Shown here piece after piece: positions 45,746 to 53,483 of a stretch of 64,000 bases of DNA. Position 1 is the first letter of the stretch. Each line of letters starts with the position of its first letter. Position numbers and translations under genes: made by a program. The notes under the pieces are model-generated. The model ran no database searches. It was not told where the DNA came from and worked only from the letters and a program-made list of their open reading frames with translations. This stretch comes from Edaphobacter sp. (GTDB lineage: Bacteria > Acidobacteriota > Terriglobia > Terriglobales > Acidobacteriaceae): assembly GCA_025462645.1 (NCBI GenBank), contig JAOAPB010000018.1, forward strand, positions 1 through 64,000. The letters are read 5' to 3'.

Positions 45746-46792
45746 CTATTGCGGTTGCGAGTAATAACCCTGGCGGGTACGCGCCGTGAGGTCAGGTTTT
45801 GCCATCCGGATCTCCAAACGGTGGTATTCGTCGGAATAGTCGGCAGGTGGCGGATCGAAGGAAAGCTCGTAGTAGGCGTCAGTGTCCGCGATGCACTGCT
45901 GCAACTGTGCCGCGATGTCGTTACTGGCATTGAGGACGAGTCCGCCAGTCTGGGTAGCAAGTACCTGGAGCGACAGGTCTCCGAGGAGCACATCGTTGGG
46001 CGTGCTGATGCCCTTAACAAACTCCTTATAGTAAGAAGTGCGCAGAAGGGATTCGCTGACGCCAATGGGATCGACGCTGTAGAGGGTGACACGCGCTTGT
46101 CGCAGGGCGGTGGATAGGTTGACGATCTCGGCATAGATTCGCTGGCGTTGCTTCCAACTCAGGTCGATACGGGGACCTGACAACAGGGGCCAGCCGGGAG
46201 ACACCCACAAGATAATTTTGCGTCCGGGCCGGGTCGCTTCGCGTGCAGCGAGCTGGCGAAGCGCGTCGAGCGAGAGTTGAACGCGCTCATCGGCGCCATA
46301 GAAGCCGCTGGAGCGCCGGATAGTGCGAAGCCCAATTGCGGCCTTATCGAGGGAGATGCTGAGAGCGTTGCCGTCGCTCGATGCGCCATCTTGAATCTGA
46401 GTACCGTTGTCAGTAAAGATCGCGAGTGTTGTAGGGTGTGCCAAGCGCCCTTTATTGGCGCGCAGAAACTTATCGATCTGGTCACGCTCGTAGGGGATGC
46501 GCTCGTACGGGACATTGACCGCATCGACAAGGAGAATGACCTCAATCGGAGCCTGGCTTCCACCGAGAGCATGGAAAGATGTGATGGGCTGGGGAGCCCC
46601 GTTATCGAAGAGCGTGAAGTCCTGTTGCTGAAGTCCGGGAACCGACGGTCCAGACCTCTGCGTGACAACAACATCCATGTAGATCTTTCCCGAAGGCTGG
46701 ACTGCGAGAGTCTTCTGCTGCGCGGAGGCTGGACTGGTAAACGGCAGAAAGGCAAGGAGAAGCAGGACGCAAGAGCGTGTTTCGATGGGCAT
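45746..46792 (-). CDS. Secreted VWFA-related domain protein
   Basis: 348 residues from ATG 46792, preceded by AGAGGAAG. A signal peptide ends at SPASAQ. The acidobacterial VWFA-related pattern follows: MDVVVTQRSGPSVPGLQQQD, FTLFDNGAPQPITSF, VILLVDAVNV where the MIDAS DxSxS would be (here D-A-V-N, so metal binding is likely lost), GRKIILWVSPGWP, and TLYSVDPIGVS. It ends in ARTRQGYYSQPQ. Such proteins are numerous in these genomes and probably mediate extracellular protein contacts. Confidence 0.85.
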   Translation of the reverse strand: MPIETRSCVLLLLAFLPFTSPASAQQKTLAVQPSGKIYMDVVVTQRSGPSVPGLQQQDFTLFDNGAPQPITSFHALGGSQAPIEVILLVDAVNVPYERIPYERDQIDKFLRANKGRLAHPTTLAIFTDNGTQIQDGASSDGNALSISLDKAAIGLRTIRRSSGFYGADERVQLSLDALRQLAAREATRPGRKIILWVSPGWPLLSGPRIDLSWKQRQRIYAEIVNLSTALRQARVTLYSVDPIGVSESLLRTSYYKEFVKGISTPNDVLLGDLSLQVLATQTGGLVLNASNDIAAQLQQCIADTDAYYELSFDPPPADYSDEYHRLEIRMAKPDLTARTRQGYYSQPQ

Positions 46793-47030
46793 GGTCTTCC
46801 TCTTCCAGGCGAAGGCCAAAAAGGCCGTCGTTGGAGTGCGTCCTAGACGTAAAGGCGCGCGACTGTCTAAGTAGGTAGACGCTTTTAGAAGTTGATAAGA
46901 CGAATGATTTGGAGCAAATTCAAAATAATTGAAGAAGTGGCCATCTTCTGAGCGGGTTCGATGGCGGTTCACATTTAAAGCCGAAAAATTCTCAACCTCC
47001 AGGTGCTATTCTTAGGCGAAGGAAAAACGA

Positions 47031-48518
47031 ATGCCGCTTTCGCTCCTCATCCTCCAGATCGTCACCGTGCTCGCCGTGATCTTCCTTCTGCTACGCAAGC
47101 AGGCGCCCCCCCAGCAGGACGCCCGCCTGGCCCAGCTCCCCGACCAGCTCACGCGCCTGGACGTCCGCAACCAGGCCCTGGACGAGCACATCCGCACCTC
47201 CTTCGCCCAGATGCGCAACGACATTGCCGCAGAGGCCCAGCGCACCCGCGAGGCCAGCGAGACTGCCTTCGCCTCCCTCCGTACCGAGATCACCGCCAGC
47301 ATCTCCACCCTCGGCGCAACCCTGAATACCGGCCTCGCCGCCTTCCGCTCCGACAACAAGGCCTCCGACGACCTCCTCCGCAACGCCGTCCAGCACCAGA
47401 TGGACGCCATCACCCAGCGCATCTCGTCCTTCACCGCCGAGACCAACGAGCGCCACACCAGCCTCCGCGAGTCCCTCAACACCAAGCTCGCCGACCTCAT
47501 GGCCAGCAACACCACCCTGCAGAACCAGCTCCGCACGGCCGTCGAAGAGCGCCTCACCAAACTTAACGAGGACAACTCCAAAGAGCTCGAGAAGATGCGC
47601 CAGACCGTCGACGAAAAGCTCAACGACACCCTCCAGACGCGCCTCACCGAGTCCTTCGGCCAGGTCACCGACCAGCTCAACAAGGTCCACAGCGGCCTCG
47701 GCGAGATGACCAAGCTCTCCGACGGCGTCAACGACCTCAGCCGCATCTTCACTAACGTCAAGTCCCGCGGCGGCTTCGCCGAGGTCCAGCTCGGCATGTT
47801 GCTCGAGCAGATGCTCGCCCCCAGCCAGTTCCTCCGCAACGCCCGGGTCAAGGAGGGCTCTCTCGAGGTCGTCGAGTTCGCCGTCCGCTTCCCCGGCCAC
47901 GCAGGGGAGACCCTGCTGCCCATCGATGCCAAGTTCCCCCGCGAAGACTGGGAGCGCCTCGAGGCCGCCTACGAGAGCAACATCCCGGAGAACATCGCCG
48001 CCGCCGGCAAGGCCTTCGAGTCCGCTATCCGCACCGAAGGCGAGCGCATCTGCAAAAAATACATCAATCCTCCGATAACCACGCCCCACGCCATCATGTT
48101 CCTCCCCACCGAGGGCCTCTACGCCGAGGTCATGCGCCGCGACGCCCTCCAGGCCGAGATCCAGTCCCGCTGCCAGGTCACCATCGCCGGGCCAAGCACC
48201 CTCTCCGCCATTCTCACCAGCTTCCAGATGGGCTTCCACATGCTCGCCATCCAGGAGAAGGGCGACGAGGTCTGGAAGGTCCTCGAAGGCACCAAGCGCG
48301 AGTTCGGCACATTCGAGACCCTTATGAACAAAATGGAGAAAAACGTCACCACCGTCCAGAACACAATGCTCGACCTAAACAGGCGTACCCGCGCCATCAA
48401 TCGCACCCTGCGCGAAGTCGGCGAAGTGGACAACGACACCCCCGCCTCCAACCTCATCGGCTTCGAGGATATAGCTGGCGTCACCCCTCTTCTCGCTGCC
48501 TCCGGGGACGAAGAATAG
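47031..48518 (+). CDS. rmuC: DNA recombination protein RmuC homologue
   Basis: 495 residues. One N-terminal membrane helix (LSLLILQIVTVLAVIFLLL) is followed by a long coiled coil (about 40-225). The RmuC nuclease-fold core is VKSRGGFAEVQLGMLLEQML, LPIDAKFPREDWERLEAAYE, IMFLPTEGLYAEVMRR, and VTIAGPSTLSAILTSFQMGF. RmuC limits rearrangements at inverted repeats; the conserved Asp and Lys of IDAKFP are the PD-(D/E)xK-like part. It has its own unit upstream of acpP. Confidence 0.93.
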   Translation: MPLSLLILQIVTVLAVIFLLLRKQAPPQQDARLAQLPDQLTRLDVRNQALDEHIRTSFAQMRNDIAAEAQRTREASETAFASLRTEITASISTLGATLNTGLAAFRSDNKASDDLLRNAVQHQMDAITQRISSFTAETNERHTSLRESLNTKLADLMASNTTLQNQLRTAVEERLTKLNEDNSKELEKMRQTVDEKLNDTLQTRLTESFGQVTDQLNKVHSGLGEMTKLSDGVNDLSRIFTNVKSRGGFAEVQLGMLLEQMLAPSQFLRNARVKEGSLEVVEFAVRFPGHAGETLLPIDAKFPREDWERLEAAYESNIPENIAAAGKAFESAIRTEGERICKKYINPPITTPHAIMFLPTEGLYAEVMRRDALQAEIQSRCQVTIAGPSTLSAILTSFQMGFHMLAIQEKGDEVWKVLEGTKREFGTFETLMNKMEKNVTTVQNTMLDLNRRTRAINRTLREVGEVDNDTPASNLIGFEDIAGVTPLLAASGDEE

Positions 48519-48560
48519 GGCTTCTCTTCCGATACCCCCATTACACGCCGCCCACTTTGC

Positions 48561-48589
48561 TTTACACTCTCCTAGGCGCTCAGTATTCT
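48561..48589 (+). promoter_or_regulatory. Sigma-70 promoter of acpP-fabF
   Basis: TTTACA (48561-48566) and TATTCT (48584-48589) are separated by exactly 17 bases. The promoter lies in the gap between rmuC and acpP and leaves a leader of about 67 bases with a ribosome binding site AGGAGAAGG before ATG 48663. Confidence 0.65.
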
Positions 48590-48662
48590 TGAGATTGGCT
48601 GTGTTGACCACCTCGCACATTCACCAATAGGTTTTGATTCCAGAAGTAAACAGGAGAAGGAC

Positions 48663-48908
48663 ATGGCAGCAGTTGATGAAAAGGTAAAACAGATTATCGT
48701 CGAGCAGCTTCAGGTGGATGAAGCCGAAGTAACCCCCGGCGCGAGCTTTCAGGAAGATCTCGGCGCCGACTCCCTCGACGTAGTCGAGCTCGTCATGCAG
48801 TTCGAAGAAGCCTTCGACATCCAGATCCCCGACGAAGACGCCGAGAAGATCAAGACCGTTAAAGATGCCATAGATTACATTGAAAAGAACCAGAAGGCGG
48901 CGAAGTAA
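48663..48908 (+). CDS. acpP: Acyl carrier protein
   Basis: 81 residues, acidic. The phosphopantetheine serine is Ser37 in [18 protein letters not shown]. The C-terminal helix [15 protein letters not shown] is standard. It carries acyl chains in fatty-acid synthesis and is followed two bases later by fabF, the usual acpP-fabF pair. Confidence 0.97.
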   Translation: MAAVDEKVKQIIVEQLQVDEAEVTPGASFQEDLGADSLDVVELVMQFEEAFDIQIPDEDAEKIKTVKDAIDYIEKNQKAAK

Positions 48909-48910
48909 CA

Positions 48911-50161
48911 ATGGAGCAGCGTCGCGTCGTCGTAACCGGCCTTGGCCTCATCTGCGGGGTCGGTAATACCGTGTCCGAAGTCTGGCAAGGTCTGCTTGCA
49001 GGCAAGAGCGGCATGGCCGAGATCAAAGCCTTCGATCTTACCGGCCATCCTGTCCGCTTCGCCGCCGAGGTCAAGAACTTCGACCCGCTGCAATTCATCG
49101 ACAAAAAAGAGGCCCGCAAGATGGGCCGCTTTATCCACTTGGCCATCGCCGCCGCCGATGAGGCCATGAAGCACTCCGGCCTCCAGGTCACCCCGGAGAT
49201 CGCCGACCGCTTCGGCGTTCACATCGGCTCCGGCATCGGCGGCTTCGACGTCATCGAGCGCGAACACTCGGCTATGCTCGCCGGCGGTCCGCGCAAGATC
49301 TCGCCCTTCTTCATCCCTGGCTCTATCGTCAACCTCGCCGCCGGCCACGTCAGCATCCGCTACAACGCCAAAGGACCAAACGAGGCCACCGCGACAGCCT
49401 GCACCTCCAGCGCCCACTCCATCGGCGACGCCTTCCGCATCATCCAGCGCGGCGATGCCGACGCCATGATCGCCGGAGGCACCGAAGCCGCCATCACCCC
49501 CATGGGTGTCGGTGGATTCGCCGCCATGAAGGCCCTCTCCACCCGCAACGAAGACCCCGAACACGCCTGCCGTCCCTTTGACAAGGACCGCGACGGCTTC
49601 GTCGTAGGCGAAGGAGCAGGCATCCTCATCATGGAGGAGCTCGAGTTCGCCAGGGCACGCGGAGCCCACATCCTCGCCGAGGTCATCGGCTACGGCATGT
49701 CTGCGGATGCCTTCCACATGACCGGCATGGCTCCCGAAGGCGAAGGCTGCTTCCGTGCCATGTCCGCCGCCCTCAAGGTAGCCGGCATCTCGCCCGACAA
49801 GATCGACTACGTCAACGCCCACGCCACCTCCACGCCCCTCGGCGACGCCTTGGAATCGCAGGCCATCGAGAACGTCTTCGGCGACCGCGCGACGAATGGA
49901 ACCCTGCTCGTCAGCTCCACCAAGTCCATGACCGGCCACCTCCTCGGTGGAGCGGGCGGCCTCGAAGCCGGCATCACCATCATGGCGATGCTCGAGCAGA
50001 CCGCCCCCCCGACCATGAACATCGTCGAGCTCGATCCCCAGTGCCGCCTGAACTACGTCCCCAACAAACCCCAGGCTGCGAAGATCGACTACGCTCTCTC
50101 CAACTCCTTCGGCTTCGGCGGAACCAACGGCTCTCTCGTATTCAAGCGCTGGACCGAGTAA
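48911..50161 (+). CDS. fabF: 3-oxoacyl-ACP synthase II (KAS II)
   Basis: 416 residues. RRVVVTGLGLICGVGNTVSE opens it. The nucleophile Cys lies in ATACTSSAHSIGDAFR, the two His are in NAHATSTPLGD and MTGHLLGGAGGLEAG, and the end is SNSFGFGGTNGSLVFKRW. It elongates acyl-ACP with malonyl-ACP. It is co-transcribed with acpP and ends at the hairpin at 50184-50211. Confidence 0.97.
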   Translation: MEQRRVVVTGLGLICGVGNTVSEVWQGLLAGKSGMAEIKAFDLTGHPVRFAAEVKNFDPLQFIDKKEARKMGRFIHLAIAAADEAMKHSGLQVTPEIADRFGVHIGSGIGGFDVIEREHSAMLAGGPRKISPFFIPGSIVNLAAGHVSIRYNAKGPNEATATACTSSAHSIGDAFRIIQRGDADAMIAGGTEAAITPMGVGGFAAMKALSTRNEDPEHACRPFDKDRDGFVVGEGAGILIMEELEFARARGAHILAEVIGYGMSADAFHMTGMAPEGEGCFRAMSAALKVAGISPDKIDYVNAHATSTPLGDALESQAIENVFGDRATNGTLLVSSTKSMTGHLLGGAGGLEAGITIMAMLEQTAPPTMNIVELDPQCRLNYVPNKPQAAKIDYALSNSFGFGGTNGSLVFKRWTE

Positions 50162-50183
50162 GCTCTTCCGCTCTAACGAACAA

Positions 50184-50211
50184 AAAGGGTATGGCGCAAG
50201 CCGTGCCCTTT
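50184..50211. terminator. Bidirectional terminator between fabF and the Yip1-like gene
   Basis: A 12-bp stem (50184-50195 with 50200-50211, two G-T pairs) closes a GCAA tetraloop. On the minus strand TTTTTG follows, on the plus strand only pyrimidines. Confidence 0.8.
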
Positions 50212-50243
50212 CCATTCCTAACGGAAGCTCCGCAACGGCCCAC

Positions 50244-50996
50244 TCAGCTCGTCGCTACAGCAATCCCAATACTGACCACCATGCCGATCACCCACCACCC
50301 CACCACCACGGCGGCGGCCTTGCCTCTCGACACCTTCGCGACGATTGAGGTCCCGATCACCAGTAATGCGAGCTGCCACAACCCGATCACATCGAAGAAG
50401 CTCAGAATCGTCTTCATCACCGGCCCGGCGTCGGGCATGTAATAGGCAAGATTCGTCCCCACTGGATTCCGCATATCGTAGGAGTCGGCGTTGCCCCCAA
50501 ACAGCAGCGTCACGATCGTCAACAAACCCGTCAACAGCCTCGGCAGCCCGGCATACATGCTCACCGCGAACATCTGGCCAAACGTGGTCTGCGCCCCCAG
50601 CCCGAAGTTGAAGGTCGCCCAATAGAGCGCCGCTGCAATCGACACAAAGATCAGAATGAAGACGAAAGCGCAGTAGCTCGAGAAGCGATACCCCTTGGCC
50701 ATCCCCCGTATCTGCGTCGCCCTCTGCTCCGGGGTAAGACTCGCCAGCTTCTCCTCTTGCTTCGGATTCTGGTGGATCTGGTTCTCCGCTACGCGCTCGA
50801 AGCCTACCTGCTTGTCGACCACGACGGTAGTTCCCAGCGTCACCAGCACCGCCAGCAAAAACGGCAGCCACCAGCTCGTACTCCGCAGAATATCCGTAAA
50901 GGTCTTCGATGGAGCGATGAACGTATCCACCACCCGCTCCGCCTGGCTTAATCCCTTTTCCTGTCCATCCAAAACCAACCTATCGCTCACAGTCAT
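50244..50996 (-). CDS. Yip1-domain-like inner-membrane protein
   Basis: 250 residues. After a 40-residue cytoplasmic start (LSQAERVVDTFIAPSKTFTD, typical for YIP1-family membrane proteins) come five membrane segments, including WWLPFLLAVLVTLGTTVVV, YCAFVFILIFVSIAAALYW and VVVGWWVIGMVVSIGIAVA. A charged loop (NQIHQNPKQEEKLASLTPEQ) lies between segments 1 and 2. Function is unknown in bacteria. A conserved neighbour relation with fatty-acid genes is not established. Confidence 0.75.
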   Translation of the reverse strand: MTVSDRLVLDGQEKGLSQAERVVDTFIAPSKTFTDILRSTSWWLPFLLAVLVTLGTTVVVDKQVGFERVAENQIHQNPKQEEKLASLTPEQRATQIRGMAKGYRFSSYCAFVFILIFVSIAAALYWATFNFGLGAQTTFGQMFAVSMYAGLPRLLTGLLTIVTLLFGGNADSYDMRNPVGTNLAYYMPDAGPVMKTILSFFDVIGLWQLALLVIGTSIVAKVSRGKAAAVVVGWWVIGMVVSIGIAVATS

Positions 50997-51184
50997 CTCC
51001 TAAAAGGTTTGTCTGGTCGATCGAGCGGCACATCCGACTTCGTTGAAAAAAATCGTTGTGGGATTGTAGCCCGCCTCAGGCGCGCTTCAAATGAAAATCT
51101 GCATCCGCCGCGACGAGCCTGTATCTTTCGGCCTTCAAAATAAAAGACATATCGAGGAACTCCCCGAGACCCAATGCAAATAGC

Positions 51185-51225
51185 TGTAGACACCCTACTG
51201 CTTTGAGATGTAGCGTGACTACATC
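51185..51225. promoter_or_regulatory. Tandem PadR-type operators upstream of the first PadR gene
   Basis: GATGTAG (51207-51213) and CTACATC (51219-51225) form a perfect 7-bp inverted repeat with a 5-base spacer. A weaker one, GTAG (51186-51189) and CTAC (51195-51198), lies 24 bp to the left with the same TAG-N5-CTA centre. The right operator ends just before the ATG at 51227, so bound regulator would block translation start or transcription. Confidence 0.55.
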
Positions 51226-51226
51226 C

Positions 51227-51592
51227 ATGATCGGAAGAAGCCAATACAAGAATCGCGTCGAACTACTCCAGGGCACGCTGGACATGCTTATCCTCCGCAC
51301 CCTGCAATGGGGTCCCTCTCACGGTTACGGCATCGTGCAGACGCTTCGAACCAGCTCGGGAGATGCTCTTCAGGTCGAGACTGGATCTCTCTACCCCGCG
51401 CTCCATCGGCTGGAGCGTCAGGGCTGGGTAAGCTCCGAGTGGAAGCTGACCGAGAGCAATCAGCGGGCGAAGTTCTACCGCATCACCGCTACCGGCAAGA
51501 AGCAGTTGGCAGCCGACCTTGGCCGATGGCAGCAGATGGTCGATGTCATCGGCTCCATCATGCACGGCGACCCCGAGGCAGACAAGGCATGA
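51227..51592 (+). CDS. PadR-family transcriptional regulator
   Basis: 121 residues from ATG 51227. The winged-helix domain contains VELLQGTLDMLILRTLQWGP, SHGYGIVQTLRT, LQVETGSLYPALHRLERQGW and AKFYRITATGKKQL, the full PadR pattern. No ribosome binding site is visible because the operator occupies that place. Its stop overlaps the ATG of the permease remnant (ATGA), the usual PadR-permease arrangement in this phylum. It probably represses its own unit. Since the permease is broken, its remaining role is unclear. Confidence 0.92.
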   Translation: MIGRSQYKNRVELLQGTLDMLILRTLQWGPSHGYGIVQTLRTSSGDALQVETGSLYPALHRLERQGWVSSEWKLTESNQRAKFYRITATGKKQLAADLGRWQQMVDVIGSIMHGDPEADKA

Positions 51593-53420
51593 GCCTCCTA
51601 TCCGGCATATTCGAGAGACGAAAGGCAGAGCTGGACGAAGAGATCCAAGCCCACATCAGGATGGACGTCCAGAGCCGGATTGATCGAGGTGAGTCCAGCG
51701 AAGAGGCACACGCAGCAGCCATGCGCGAGTTCGGAAACGTCCCGCTCATCAAGGACGTGACCCACGGCCTCTGGAGATGGCGCCGGCTGGAGCGCCTCGC
51801 GCAAGACCTCCGCTATGCGCTCAGATCTTTCAGACGGTCTCCCGGCTTTGCCATTACGGTCGTTACAACGCTCGCAATCGGAATCGGCACAACCTGCGCG
51901 ATGTTCACTGTGGTCGATCACGTCCTCCTGCGATCGCTGCCCTACCAGAACGCCAATCAGTTGGTGAACATAAAAGCAGCGGGCAAAAAAGGCGTAGTCG
52001 ATTCGAACACGGCCTCACCACGCAGTTCAACATCCACCAACGATTGACGCCAAACCCATCGGTCATCATCGCCCTGCTGGGCCTCACGATGCTCAGTGCC
52101 CTTCTAACCTCTGCCTGGCCTGCGATCGGCGCAGCCAGGGCATCCATAGACCCCGCCCTGCGACAGGGCAGCCAGCAAAATGGCACTGGCCGGCGGCAAC
52201 ATCGAACAAGAACGCTGCTGGTCATCACGGAGATCGCGATGTCCCTGACGCTGCTCGTCGGTTGCGGTCTGCTGCTGCGAACGATCTACGCCCCTGCGGC
52301 ATGTGCCTCTGGGCTTCCGCACGGAACATGTAATCGTCGCCAACATGAGGATTCCCGCCTACAAGTTCGAGGGACGCGACATGAGGACAGAGCTCTACCA
52401 GCCACTCGTCGACCGCACCAAACACCCCCCGGCGTTCAAAGCGCAGCCTTGATGACCTAGGTTCCGCTAGGCAAGACCTTCCGCATGACGTTCACCTTCG
52501 GCGTCTCCGGCAACAGCGCCGCCGACGTGCGAAGGCGCGACATGCGAGCGCAGTTTCGAGCCGTCGGCCCCGAGATGCAGCAGGTCTTCGGCTTTCGCAT
52601 GTTGAAGGGAAGGTTCTTCAACGAGACGGACACAGCGACCTCCCAGGGAGTCGTAGTGGTCAATCGTGCCTTCGTGAGGGCGTACTTCGGAGACGATCGT
52701 GACCCGGCCGCCATCCTGGGCGAGAGCCTCCTCCCCCTGAGCAAGGGCAGGCGAGCAGTAGTGATCGGGGTCTTCGACGACACCCGTCAGGTCTCCGTGG
52801 CCGAGCAGTCTCAACCCGAGATAGAGGTCTGTCTCCCGCAGATCACGCCCGGCAGCAGCTTCTACAGAAGCATCGAAGGCATCGCGATGGACCTCGCAGT
52901 GCGGACCGAGCGAAGCCCGGCATCGATAGTCCCCGAACTCCGCACGCTGATGACCAACGCAAGCCCGGAGCTGGCGGCAAGCGACTTCAAGACCATGGAC
53001 GAGGTAGTCGAAGACTCCTACGGGAGCCAGCAGCTCGCCGCGCGTCTGCTCTTGATCTTTGGAGGATCGGCACTGCTCCTGTGCATCGCGGGCATCTACG
53101 GCCTGCTCGCCTACCTCGTCGCGCAGCGCACCAGGGAGCTGGGCCTGCGAATCGCGTTGGGCGCACAGCGGGGAGACGTGATGTGGCTGGTGTTGCGCCA
53201 GGCTGGATGGATGCTGGTCGTGGGATCGAGCATAGGCCTCGCGCTCGCATATCTCGGAAGCCTCGGCCTCAAGATGTTCCTATACGGAGTGAAGCCCGAC
53301 GATCCATGGACGATGGGAGCTGTCACGCTTCTACTCCTAACAGGCGGGCTAGCCGCCTCATACATTCCAGCAAGACGCGCAGCGATGATCGACCCAATGC
53401 AAGTCCTGCGCACAGACTAA
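51589..53420 (+). pseudogene. Broken MacB/FtsX-type long permease (ADOP-like), internal deletion
   Basis: The N-terminal part in frame from ATG 51589 is normal (MSLLSGIFERRKAELDEEIQ; then LRSFRRSPGFAITVVTTLAI) up to YQNANQLVNIKAAGKKG, near 51990. From there the sequence jumps to the region before the second half (NPSVIIALLGLTMLSALLTS with ARASIDPALRQGS). About 350 residues, including the first periplasmic domain and two membrane segments, are lost. Further frame changes near 52290 and a stop near 52452 separate the last part, which is intact from MTFTFGVSG to MIDPMQVLRTD. Compare the intact 907-residue relative at 53484-56207. Confidence 0.85.
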
Positions 53421-53483
53421 ATCTCTCCTCGCCGTACCGGATCTGCCTAAGCTCTTCGAACGTGCAGATTTTCGAACGTCTGG

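Noticed and set aside
47091..48239. 382-codon minus-strand ORF
   Set aside because: Antisense to rmuC; a repetitive Gly/Leu/Glu product typical of shadow frames.
48875..50215. 446-codon minus-strand ORF
   Set aside because: Antisense to fabF, which is certain; the antisense product is low-complexity Gly/Glu/Ala.
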